A DNA stretch of 10,168 bases from Pontiella desulfatans (GTDB taxonomy: Bacteria > Verrucomicrobiota > Kiritimatiellia > Kiritimatiellales > Pontiellaceae), in NCBI GenBank assembly GCA_029287275.1, contig JARFRL010000279.1, positions 1-10,168 of the forward strand, read 5' to 3'. Positions within the stretch are counted from its first letter, which is position 1; each line of letters starts with the position of its first letter. Positions 1 through 7,127 of the stretch are shown here, piece after piece. A program made the translations under genes and the position numbers. The notes beneath the pieces were generated by a model. The model was given only the letters and a program-made list of their open reading frames with translations, had not been told where the DNA came from and searched no databases.

Positions 1-786
1 CATCTGCCGGACGAGCTGATGGCCGCGGTCGCGGATTGCCCGCCGGGGATGCTGCAGTTCGAGGTTGGCGTTCAGACCTTCAACGAAGCGGTGGCCCATC
101 GGATTCAGCGGCCGCTGAACATCGCGAAGATCGAGGCGAACATGCGGCGTCTGCGCGCGGAGACCGGCGTGCATATTCATTCCGACCTCATCGCGGGACT
201 GCCCGGCGAGGATCTCGCGAGCTTCGAGGCGGGCTTCAACCGGTTGCTGGCGCTCAACCCCCAGGAAATTCAACTCGGGATTCTGAAACGGCTGCGCGGC
301 GCCCCGATCGATCGGCATTCGCGCGACTGGAACATGGTTTACAGTCCGCGCGCGCCCTACGAGATTCTGAGCACCCGCCTGATCCGCTTCGAGGAGATGC
401 AGCGCGTCCAACGTTTCGCGCGCTACTGGAATCTGGTGGTCAACAACGGCCAGTTCATCCACGCCGCGCCGTTGATCTGGAACACCGCGCCGTCGGCCTT
501 CGCGGCCTTCATGGCGTTTTCGGACTGGCTCTACGCGCGAACCAACGCCACCGGAAACCTGCACATGGTCCGCCTCGCGAAACTGCTGCTGGAGTTTCTG
601 ACCGCGGAAAAGGGCCTCGAAGAAAACACCGCCGCGGCGGCCCTTTGGATGGACTATCAACGCGGCGATCGGCCCGACGTGCCCGGGTTCCTGAAAAAAC
701 ACGCGGCGGCGGAGCCGCGAACGGTCGGCGACGCGGCCGAGGAGCGCGGTTCGAGTCCGGCGCGGCAAGCCCGGCACCGGAAATAG
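1..786 (+). CDS. Radical SAM protein, B12-binding type with DUF4080-like C-terminus (5' partial)
   Basis: The reading frame is open from base 1, so this is the last 261 residues of a gene beginning before the window; the internal ATG at 19 is not a credible start. Visible are the second half of a radical SAM barrel, FEVGVQTFN (residues 20-28) followed by HSDLIAGLPGE near residue 60, and then the block LGILKRLRG and PYEIL, an arrangement I associate with DUF4080 tails of cobalamin-binding radical SAM proteins. The CxxxCxxC cluster motif and the N-terminal B12 domain would lie upstream and cannot be checked. Family members are putative SAM/cobalamin enzymes of mostly unassigned substrate. The last 30 or so residues are a low-complexity Ala/Arg tail. 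It shares a strand with the sulfatase at 944 but is separated by a 157-bp AT-rich gap, so co-transcription is doubtful. It does not look like a sulfatase-maturating enzyme. Confidence 0.82.
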   Translation, partial: HLPDELMAAVADCPPGMLQFEVGVQTFNEAVAHRIQRPLNIAKIEANMRRLRAETGVHIHSDLIAGLPGEDLASFEAGFNRLLALNPQEIQLGILKRLRGAPIDRHSRDWNMVYSPRAPYEILSTRLIRFEEMQRVQRFARYWNLVVNNGQFIHAAPLIWNTAPSAFAAFMAFSDWLYARTNATGNLHMVRLAKLLLEFLTAEKGLEENTAAAALWMDYQRGDRPDVPGFLKKHAAAEPRTVGDAAEERGSSPARQARHRK

Positions 787-943
787 CGCGGCGCGGCCTT
801 TCGCTAAATCCCCTTCTTTCTCATTTCAATTGTAGTCCCTCGGCGACTCATGTAGTAATTCGTGCTTATTTGTGTCCTAAAACACTAATTAATAAACGTT
901 TCATCAATTATATCGTCACCATTTTAAAATCCGGAAGCAACCC
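787..943 (+). promoter_or_regulatory. AT-rich upstream region of the 944 sulfatase
   Basis: This 157-bp gap is far richer in A+T than its flanks, especially from about 825 to 930 (runs such as CTAATTAATAAACG and TTATAT). It ends in a good ribosome site, GGAAG at 933-937, six bases before the ATG at 944, which supports that start. The base composition points to a promoter here. Candidate elements such as TTGTAG at 830-835 and TATATC at 909-914 are weak and do not pair at a standard spacing, so I do not assign boxes. I found no convincing hairpin plus T-run to terminate the upstream gene. Confidence 0.5.
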
Positions 944-2431
944 ATGAAAATCACTGGCTCTTTTCTTGCCGCGCGCGTGCTCGGCCTCGCTCTTCTTTTC
1001 GCGCTGCTCGGCGCGCCCCGATCCGAAGGCCGCGCGTATAAACCGAATATCATCTTAATGTTGGCGGACGACTTCGGGTACGGATCGATCAACGCCTACG
1101 GCGCGCCCGAAAAATACGTGAAAACCCCCAACCTCGACGCGCTCGTGAACGAGGGCGTCAAATTCACGCAAGCCTACACCTCCGGCTCCGTCTGCACGCC
1201 CACGCGCTACGGCATCGTTACCGGCGAATATTCCTGGCGCGGCGCGCTTAAAACCGGCGTCGTGAACAACAGCGACGGACTCATCATCGATCCCGACACG
1301 GAAACCGTCGCCTCCTTTCTGCGAAAGCAAGGCTACCAGACGGCCATCGTGGGGAAATGGCACCTCGGCTACACCGCGGAGAAACAATTCGAAAACCTGC
1401 TCGGCACGATCAAACCCGGCCCCAACGACGTGGGCTTCAACTACCAGTTCGCGGTTCCCAACAATCTGGATGATCTGCATAAGGTTTGGATTGAAAACGA
1501 CCACATCTACGGGTTGCGGTCGGATAAGATCGAGGCCTACGGAAAAAGCTCCTACGGCCGCCCCTACATCGGCTACGACGCCCCCCAGCGCGTTTGCGTC
1601 GAGGTGATGAGCGAATGCACCCAACGGTCGATCGACTGGATCGACAGCCTGCCGAAGGACACCCCCTTCTTCCTCTACCACGCCTTTCCCGCGGTGCACA
1701 ACCCGATCTCCCCATCCGACGCCATGAAAGGAAAAAGCGGATGCGGCGACTATGGCGACTTTATTCAAGACGTGGATCTCGAAGTCGGCAACCTGGTCGC
1801 CGCGCTCAAACAGCGCGGGCTCGATGAAAACACGCTCATCATCTTCACCGCGGACAACGGCGGCGACCTTCCGAAAAGAGACGCGCCGGCCAAAACCGCC
1901 TACGACAAAGGCTTTGAATTCAACGGGGAAAACCGCGGCGACAAACACCTGATCTACAACGGCGGCTCCCACGTGCCCTTCATCGTCAACTGGCCCGCCA
2001 AGGTGAAACCCAAAGGCGAGTGCGACGCGCTCGTCTGCACCGTCGACATCTTCGGAACCCTGGCCCATCTGGTGACGGGCGACGAGATCGCCGCGCAAGA
2101 CGGCGCCCGCGACAGCGTCAGCTTCCTCCCCCTCATCGCCAAGCCGACGGGGCCAGAGACCCGCGCCAACTTCATCAGCCGCGACGTCGCCGGCCGGAAG
2201 TACGTGCGCTTCGGCGACTGGAAATACATCGACAACCAATTTCCAAAAAGTCGGAACGATCCCGAAACCCTGATCACCAAGGGCCAACCCGAGCTCTACA
2301 ACATCGCCAAGGATCCGATGGAGGAAAAAAACCTGTTCAAGTCCAATCCCGAAATGGCCGAACAAGGCGTCAGCCTGCTCCAGAAAATCATCGAGGCCGA
2401 TTCCAGCCGCGCGCTCTCGCGGACCAGATAA
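944..2431 (+). CDS. Secreted type I sulfatase (Cys type, CTPTR)
   Basis: A 495-residue arylsulfatase-superfamily (S1) enzyme predicted to hydrolyse sulfate esters outside the cytoplasm. The N-terminus is a signal peptide (basic start, hydrophobic residues about 8-24, mature protein from about residue 25-31). Active-site elements follow in order: LADD metal aspartates D42/D43; C84 in CTPTR, the cysteine converted to formylglycine; GKWHLG with K138 and H140; H252 in AVHNP; D304/N305 in TADNGG; and K334 ahead of the GG loop. The C-terminal LYNIAKDPMEEKNL block is the usual S1 subdomain. One deviation is that the common EGG of the loop after the last lysine is NGG here (N339). The length is normal. 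The ATG is preceded by GGAAG at six bases. Maturation needs FGE or an anaerobic maturase encoded elsewhere. The substrate cannot be read from sequence alone; the neighbouring GH92 and second sulfatase suggest a sulfated glycan. Confidence 0.93.
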   Translation: MKITGSFLAARVLGLALLFALLGAPRSEGRAYKPNIILMLADDFGYGSINAYGAPEKYVKTPNLDALVNEGVKFTQAYTSGSVCTPTRYGIVTGEYSWRGALKTGVVNNSDGLIIDPDTETVASFLRKQGYQTAIVGKWHLGYTAEKQFENLLGTIKPGPNDVGFNYQFAVPNNLDDLHKVWIENDHIYGLRSDKIEAYGKSSYGRPYIGYDAPQRVCVEVMSECTQRSIDWIDSLPKDTPFFLYHAFPAVHNPISPSDAMKGKSGCGDYGDFIQDVDLEVGNLVAALKQRGLDENTLIIFTADNGGDLPKRDAPAKTAYDKGFEFNGENRGDKHLIYNGGSHVPFIVNWPAKVKPKGECDALVCTVDIFGTLAHLVTGDEIAAQDGARDSVSFLPLIAKPTGPETRANFISRDVAGRKYVRFGDWKYIDNQFPKSRNDPETLITKGQPELYNIAKDPMEEKNLFKSNPEMAEQGVSLLQKIIEADSSRALSRTR

Positions 2432-2447
2432 ATCCGCGAGACCCCCC

Positions 2448-4706
2448 TCAAAAAGGCGACTGGGTTCCCCAGGCTCGGTTGGGCTTTTCGCCCAGCTCGA
2501 ACACCAGCTCCCCCCCGGCCATGATTTGCGCGTGGGTGATGAAGGGTGTCAGAAGCGGCTCGCCGTTCAAGGTGGCGCGTTGGATGTATTTATTCCGCGA
2601 GCTCACGTCCGGCGCGGAAATTTTGAACACGCGGTTTTCCGGGAGCTGGATCGCCACGTCCGAGAAGACCGGACTGTTGAGCGCGTAAACCGGGATGCCG
2701 GGCGTCACTTGAAAGAAGCCCATCGAGGCGAACACGGCCCACGCGCCGAGGGCCCCTCCGTCTTCATCGCCGGGCATGCCGAACACCGTGTCGTTAAACC
2801 AGACGTCGAGCAGGAATCGCACGCGTTGCTGTGTTTTCCACGGCGCGCCGCAGTAGTTGTAGAGATAGGGAATATGGAGCGAGAGCTCGTTGCCCATGGA
2901 GAACTGGCCGACCATGCCCGTGGAGTTGGAGCCGTTGACGAAAAAATCGCTCTTCTTCATCCCGAGCGATTCGCGGAAGAGTTGATCCAAGCGGGCGACC
3001 ATCGTGTCCGGGCCGCCGAGCAGTTCCATTAAACCGGCGACGTCGTGCTGTACCAGCCAGGCGTAGGTCCATCCGTTGTTTTCGTCGAAATAGTCGCGGA
3101 AGCCGAGCCCGCCGTCGGACTTGGGATTGATGTCGACCCATTTCCCCGATTGGTCTTTCGGCATGAATAGCCGGTGTTCCGGATGCCAGAGCCGTTTGTA
3201 TTCCCGACTTCGCGCCGCGAAGATTTCATGATCCTCCATCCTCCCGAGGTCCTTCGCCAATTCGGATAACACCCAGGTGTCGTAACTCCGCGACAGGGTA
3301 ACCGCGACCGGCTGGCGGCGTTCGAAGGAATGAACCAGCGGCTCGGTTTCGGGCTCGCCCGGCTGAAGGCTGGGCATGTAGCCGAGTTCGCGGGTCAAGC
3401 GATCGATCTCGGTCCGCGGCGCGCCTTGCCGCCAGGGGATCCACGAGCCGTTTTCGAGATTGTTTCGTATGCCGGCGTAGGCCGCGTCCATATCGAACCG
3501 CCCGAGTCCCTTGCGCCGCGCGTCCAGAAAGAAGGCCGAGGAATGGTAGCCGACCATGCAGGGGTGGTTGCCCGTCGCCCGCGCGTAGGTGGGCATCCAC
3601 CCGCCCGCTTCAATGGACATTTGGGTCAGGGAGTTGAGCATGTCCTCTTGTTGCGCGGGATGGATGATCGTGCGAAGGGGGTGCAGCGCCCGATAGGTGT
3701 CCCACGCGCCTTCGTCGACGTAATAGGGTCGGTCCGAGGCGTGGACTTTTTCATCGTATCCGCTGTAGTAGCGCCCGTCTTCATTGATGTCGACCATGCG
3801 CTCATGACAGCGATACAGCGCGGAATAAAAGACGCGTTTGTGTTCTTCCGTGCCGCCTTCGACGCGAATGCTGTTCAGGGCCGCGTCCCACGCGGCGCGC
3901 GCTTCCGCGGCGAGCGTCGGCAGGTCTTTGGCCGCGACTTCGAGATCGAAGTTGCGTTTCGCCTGGTCCGCGCTGATGTAGGAGAGCGCGTACTTGAGCT
4001 GGATGCTGGAAGGCGACCGCGCGCCGCAGCTGATGCTGAGCCGGCCGTTCTTCGCGGCGATCTCGATGTCGCTCACGGATTCGCCTTGGAGGTCCGTGAC
4101 TTCGATATGGCTCCAGACGGACATGACCGAAGGCTTCCGGGCGGGGTTGTGCGCGCTTTCGTAATGAAAACGCTCTTCGAGGGTCAAGGCGTTGCCTTCT
4201 TGGAATACCAGTTTCATCTTGGAGGAGCCCGTAATGAGAAGGTTCTTCCGCTGAGCCGGCGCGAAATCGAACCGATAGATGGCCGCCTTTTTCCCCGGAG
4301 CGAGACGCACGGTGATGTCGTCTTCCAGCAGGTAGCATTGGTAAAACCAGGGTCGGGTGATTTGGAGGTCGTGGTCGATGACCATCGGTTTCTTCCAGCT
4401 GCCGGGCGAAAGTTCGCCGGCGGACACGCGCAGGTATAAAAGACCGGGGCCGCGATGCGTCGTGATCTGCAAGGGGAAGCATTTAATCTGGTCCGAGAGG
4501 TAATCGCTTTTGAAGGGATAGGTTCGCAACATTTGGTTCGGCTGGTGCGTGAACGGATAGGTGGGCCGCAGGAAGGCCGCGACGCCCCCGATGCGCGGAT
4601 CCACGTAATCCGCTGGATCGGCCGCCGAAAACGCGGGCGCGGAAACGAAGAGCGCGCCGATCAGGCACGCCGGAGCGAAAAGGTCTTTAACGAGGCGCGG
4701 CGTCAT
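2448..4706 (-). CDS. Secreted GH92 family exo-alpha-mannosidase
   Basis: A 752-residue glycoside hydrolase of family GH92, calcium-dependent inverting exo-alpha-mannosidases. A signal peptide covers about residues 1-28 (hydrophobic core, AFSA). The N-terminal beta-sandwich starts at YVDPRIGG and the helical catalytic domain follows. Landmarks are WDTYRALHPL (W335-L344), GGWMPTY (W370), DENNGW with E542 matching the catalytic acid, GNELSLHIPYLYNY (E607), and PGDEDGG with D647/D649 matching the paired general-base aspartates. The 105-107 residue spacing from E542 fits characterised members. The N-terminal motif is not the usual 'PGA..PFGM' form but LRPTYPFTHQPNQM, which I recall from a distinct GH92 subgroup. 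The start is fixed by AGGAG (4712-4716) five bases before ATG and by a 4-bp ATGA overlap with the upstream sulfatase stop, indicating translational coupling. The linkage (alpha-1,2, 1,3, 1,6 or phospho-mannose) is not predictable here. Confidence 0.93.
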   Translation of the reverse strand: MTPRLVKDLFAPACLIGALFVSAPAFSAADPADYVDPRIGGVAAFLRPTYPFTHQPNQMLRTYPFKSDYLSDQIKCFPLQITTHRGPGLLYLRVSAGELSPGSWKKPMVIDHDLQITRPWFYQCYLLEDDITVRLAPGKKAAIYRFDFAPAQRKNLLITGSSKMKLVFQEGNALTLEERFHYESAHNPARKPSVMSVWSHIEVTDLQGESVSDIEIAAKNGRLSISCGARSPSSIQLKYALSYISADQAKRNFDLEVAAKDLPTLAAEARAAWDAALNSIRVEGGTEEHKRVFYSALYRCHERMVDINEDGRYYSGYDEKVHASDRPYYVDEGAWDTYRALHPLRTIIHPAQQEDMLNSLTQMSIEAGGWMPTYARATGNHPCMVGYHSSAFFLDARRKGLGRFDMDAAYAGIRNNLENGSWIPWRQGAPRTEIDRLTRELGYMPSLQPGEPETEPLVHSFERRQPVAVTLSRSYDTWVLSELAKDLGRMEDHEIFAARSREYKRLWHPEHRLFMPKDQSGKWVDINPKSDGGLGFRDYFDENNGWTYAWLVQHDVAGLMELLGGPDTMVARLDQLFRESLGMKKSDFFVNGSNSTGMVGQFSMGNELSLHIPYLYNYCGAPWKTQQRVRFLLDVWFNDTVFGMPGDEDGGALGAWAVFASMGFFQVTPGIPVYALNSPVFSDVAIQLPENRVFKISAPDVSSRNKYIQRATLNGEPLLTPFITHAQIMAGGELVFELGEKPNRAWGTQSPF

Positions 4707-6097
4707 TTTTTCTCCTGGAGGTTCGATTCGAATTGGTCGCGTTTCTTCCGCAAAGAGGAGACGACTTCCGGATGGGATTTCGTGAGGTCGACCATTTCGC
4801 TCGGGTCTTGGTCCAGATTGAACAGCGGGTTGTGATTGTCGAATTCTTCCGGAACGATCCCGGGATAATCCATGGGCGTGGCTTGTTCCGCCTGTGCGAT
4901 GATGTTGGTGCCGTTCGGCGCTTTCGGGTCGACCCAGTCGGGATTCAGATCGCGCGCGCTGAGATAAAGAGGCTTGGTGACGAAAAGCTTCCAGTCGCCG
5001 TCGCGGATCGTGATGATCTTTTCATTGTGGCAGGAGAAAATCGGCGCGTGCGCTGTCGATTCTCCTCTCAAAATTTTCGTGATGTCCTCCCCGTCCAGCG
5101 CGACGCCCTTCGGCGCGTCCAGACCGCACAGCCGCAGGAGCGTGGGAAAGAGGTCCAACGACCAGATGGGCGTTTCAATCGTTTCGCTTTTGGGAAACAT
5201 GGAAGGGTTCCGAATGATGAAGGGGACCCGCGTGCCCCCCTCCCACGACGTCGCTTTCTTGCCTTTGAAACCGCCCGTGCTGCCGCCGTAATGCGGCCCG
5301 TTGTCCGACGTGAAGATCACGATGGTGTTTTCAAGGATTCCTTTGGCCTCAAGCACCTTCATCACTTCCCCGACCGACCAATCGAGCTCGCGGATCACGT
5401 CGTGGTACAGATCGTCGGGCGTCTCGGGCGTGTAGTATTTGTCCGACACGGCCAGCGGAATATGCGGCATGGAGTGCGCGAGATAGAGGAAGAACGGGCC
5501 GCCCGCGTTTTCCTCGATGAACTCGATCGCGCGCTCCGTGTATTTGGTCGTGAGGGTTCGCTGATCGACGGGTTTCTCGAACACCTCTTCGTTCAGCATG
5601 ATCTGGATCGGAAGCATTTCGTTCGAATAGAGCAACCCGTAATAGGAGTCGAACCCGTGCCGCGTCGGGTAAAAGCGCTCCTTGTGCCCGAGATGCCACT
5701 TGCCAATGATGGAGGTCTTGTAGCCGGCGCCTTGAAACACTTCGCCCAGCGTGATCTCTTCGGCCGGCAGTCCGACCACGTCGGCTTCCGGCGTGGTGTC
5801 CGGGTGCGGGTTGCGCGTCATCCCGGTGCGCGTGGGAAACCGGCCGGTCAGCAGCGCGGCCCGCGACGGCGAGCAGTATGGAACGGGCACGTAATAATCC
5901 GTCGCGCGCGCGCCGTCCGCGGCCAGCTGGTCGATGGCGGGGGTTTGATAAGCCTCTTGGCCGTAGCAGGACAGATCGCCGTATCCCAGATCGTCGGCAA
6001 GAATCAGCACCACGTTCGGCTTCGCCGCGCCCGCGCCGACGGCGAGGAGCGCGATCAGAAGGGTGAACGTTTTCGATGAAAATCGTTTTGTCTTCAT
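4703..6097 (-). CDS. Secreted type I sulfatase (Cys type, CSPSR)
   Basis: A 464-residue arylsulfatase-A-like S1 sulfatase. A short signal peptide (basic KTKR, hydrophobic about 10-24, AGAA) leads directly into KPNVVLILADDLGYGD. Active-site residues are D35/D36, C75 in CSPSR (formylglycine site), K133 and H135 in GKWHLG, H212 in MPHIP, D265/N266 in TSDNG, and K281 before WEGGTRVPF. The C-terminal domain carries LFNLDQDPSEMVDL. The frame stays open upstream to an ATG at 6154, but I choose 6097. That start has a ribosome site (AAGGGA, 6104-6109) six bases before ATG and begins a clean signal peptide, while the longer form adds 19 residues of non-signal character. This is the first gene of a two-gene minus-strand operon; its TGA overlaps the ATG of the GH92 gene. 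It has a different active-site signature and many loop differences from the 944 sulfatase, so it probably hits a different sulfate position or sugar. The actual substrate is unknown. Confidence 0.92.
   Translation of the reverse strand: MKTKRFSSKTFTLLIALLAVGAGAAKPNVVLILADDLGYGDLSCYGQEAYQTPAIDQLAADGARATDYYVPVPYCSPSRAALLTGRFPTRTGMTRNPHPDTTPEADVVGLPAEEITLGEVFQGAGYKTSIIGKWHLGHKERFYPTRHGFDSYYGLLYSNEMLPIQIMLNEEVFEKPVDQRTLTTKYTERAIEFIEENAGGPFFLYLAHSMPHIPLAVSDKYYTPETPDDLYHDVIRELDWSVGEVMKVLEAKGILENTIVIFTSDNGPHYGGSTGGFKGKKATSWEGGTRVPFIIRNPSMFPKSETIETPIWSLDLFPTLLRLCGLDAPKGVALDGEDITKILRGESTAHAPIFSCHNEKIITIRDGDWKLFVTKPLYLSARDLNPDWVDPKAPNGTNIIAQAEQATPMDYPGIVPEEFDNHNPLFNLDQDPSEMVDLTKSHPEVVSSLRKKRDQFESNLQEKK
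4712..4716 (-). promoter_or_regulatory. Ribosome binding site of the GH92 gene
   Basis: Read on the minus strand, AGGAG followed by five A residues precedes the ATG at 4706-4704. It lies inside the last codons of the upstream sulfatase. It is the strongest SD in the window and supports independent or re-initiating translation of the GH92 gene at the ATGA overlap. Confidence 0.8.
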
Positions 6098-6103
6098 GAT
6101 CAA

Positions 6104-6109
6104 TCCCTT
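6104..6109 (-). promoter_or_regulatory. Ribosome binding site deciding the 6097 sulfatase start
   Basis: On the minus strand AAGGGA lies six bases before the ATG at 6097-6095. No comparable site precedes the in-frame ATG at 6154, so this site argues for the shorter protein that begins with a canonical signal peptide. Confidence 0.6.
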
Positions 6110-6180
6110 TTCTAGCGCGTCGACCCCGCGGCGCGGTGGCCACGCGGATTCCAAACACCTCGCGGATTAAGCGACATAAG

Positions 6181-6228
6181 GGGCGCGTTTACCATAAATT
6201 TTAGATCTAAATTATCGCGCCCGTTCAA
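6181..6228. promoter_or_regulatory. Divergent promoter/operator region with nested inverted repeats
   Basis: The gap between the minus-strand sulfatase and the plus-strand prmA-like gene (6098-6266) holds an AT-rich core at about 6188-6215 flanked by exact inverted arms GGGCGCG (6181-6187) and CGCGCCC (6216-6222). Inside is a perfect 12-bp palindrome, TTTAGATCTAAA (6200-6211). Its centre is about 4 bp from that of the GC arms, so they are not one symmetric hairpin. Possible plus-strand boxes are TTTACC (6188-6193) and AATTAT (6210-6215) with a 16-bp spacer. Possible minus-strand boxes are TTGAAC (6228-6223) and TAAAAT (6203-6198) with a 19-bp spacer. All boxes are weak matches. The palindrome could be a dimeric repressor site overlapping both promoters. 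Confidence 0.4.
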
Positions 6229-6266
6229 AGTGGACTTGCTCCGCCGTCTGGACTAGAACCTTGGCC

Positions 6267-7127
6267 ATGACCGAGGAAAACAAAAACAGCGGCGGGCAAC
6301 TGAACCTGCTCGTTCCGAACAACCACGTTGAGCCCGCGTGCGAATGGATTCGCGGCGCGCTCCAAAAAGAGCCGATCGAAGTGAGCAACCCCCAGGCGGA
6401 GGAAACCCGGATCGAGATCTATTTCGACTCGCTGTTGGAAGCCGAGATCGCGAAAAAAAGCCTGCCCGCCGACCTGGGCGTCCGAGCCGCGGAGGCGAAG
6501 GAATACAAGGAACAGGATTGGACCACCTTCTGGCGACACCACTTCAAAACCATGGAGCTGGGCAAGACCCTGCGCGTCGTGCCCGAATGGGAAGACGCGC
6601 CCGACGACGAAAAGACCAACATCATCATCAATCCCGGGCTGAGCTTCGGCACCGGCGGGCACTTCACCACCAAGTTCTGCCTCGAGGCGCTGGAAGCCGC
6701 GGTCCAAACGCTGGACATCAACACCCTGATCGACGCGGGAACCGGTAGCGGCATTCTCTCCATCGCCGCGATCAAACTCGGCGTGCCCACCGTTTCCGCG
6801 TTCGACTTCGACCCCGTCTGCGTCGATCAATGCGAAGTCAACGCGGCCCGCAACGGCGTCGAAGGCCAAATCCGTTTTTTTCAAGCCAACGTGCTCGAGC
6901 CCGGCTGGAACGCCGAACCCGCCGACCTGGTCTGCGCCAACATCCTGACCTCCGTCCTGCTCATGGCCGCGCCGGAAATCAAACGCGCCGCGAAAAAACG
7001 GATCCTGCTCAGCGGCATCCGCGAGATCGAGGCCGACGCCGTGGCCGACACCTTCATCGAACTCGGTTGCAAGGAAGTCTCCCGCGACGGCGACGGCAAG
7101 TGGTGCGGAATCGTGATCGATGTCTAA
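6267..7127 (+). CDS. prmA: PrmA-like SAM-dependent methyltransferase (ribosomal protein L11 methyltransferase family)
   Basis: A 286-residue class I methyltransferase resembling PrmA, which trimethylates ribosomal protein L11 in the cytoplasm. An N-terminal alpha/beta domain (about 1-90) leads into QDWTTFWRHHF, a PrmA-typical linker, then NPGLSFGTGGHFTT (about 122-135), SAM motif I DAGTGSG (156-162), the acidic strand end FDFDP (179-183), and ANIL with N225, the position of the NPPY-like loop written 'ANI' in PrmA. The end LSGIREIE...W also fits PrmA. Standard PrmA reads FGTGTHPTT; here it is FGTGGHFTT, so L11 as the target is likely but not proven. The start is uncertain: ATG 6267 is preferred by codon type, but an in-frame TTG at 6261 has GGA nine bases upstream while the ATG lacks a well-spaced SD. 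It leads a three-gene run, overlapping the next gene by 8 bp. Confidence 0.82.
   Translation: MTEENKNSGGQLNLLVPNNHVEPACEWIRGALQKEPIEVSNPQAEETRIEIYFDSLLEAEIAKKSLPADLGVRAAEAKEYKEQDWTTFWRHHFKTMELGKTLRVVPEWEDAPDDEKTNIIINPGLSFGTGGHFTTKFCLEALEAAVQTLDINTLIDAGTGSGILSIAAIKLGVPTVSAFDFDPVCVDQCEVNAARNGVEGQIRFFQANVLEPGWNAEPADLVCANILTSVLLMAAPEIKRAAKKRILLSGIREIEADAVADTFIELGCKEVSRDGDGKWCGIVIDV

Noticed and set aside
1..786. Radical SAM gene beside sulfatases as an anaerobic sulfatase-maturating enzyme
   Set aside because: The visible C-terminal part matches the B12-binding/DUF4080 type and shows no cysteine-rich SPASM region that sulfatase maturases carry.
36..947. 303-codon + strand open frame overlapping the radical SAM gene
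   Set aside because: Arg/Ala/Gly-rich out-of-frame translation with no family features; it runs through the promoter gap and is a GC-rich shadow.
1055..2365. 436-codon minus-strand open frame opposite the first sulfatase
   Set aside because: It is a codon-bias shadow of a well-supported sulfatase; the Val/Gly/Asp-rich translation has no recognisable domain.
2480..2494. Hairpin TGGGC-ttttc-GCCCA near the GH92 3' end as a terminator
   Set aside because: The stem is only 5 bp, it lies inside the coding sequence, and no T-run follows on either strand.
3330..4439. 369-codon plus-strand open frame opposite GH92
   Set aside because: It mirrors the GH92 codons in a GC-rich genome and has no motifs or ribosome site.
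4733..6079. 448-codon plus-strand open frame opposite the second sulfatase
   Set aside because: It is a long antisense shadow of a gene with intact catalytic motifs; nothing supports a double-coding region.
6098..6154. Longer sulfatase starting at the ATG at 6154
   Set aside because: It adds 19 residues without signal-peptide character and lacks a ribosome site, while the 6097 ATG has both.
6231..6254. Direct repeat TGGACT at 6231-6236 and 6249-6254 upstream of the prmA-like gene
   Set aside because: A six-base repeat is expected by chance at this length and shows no third copy or symmetry.
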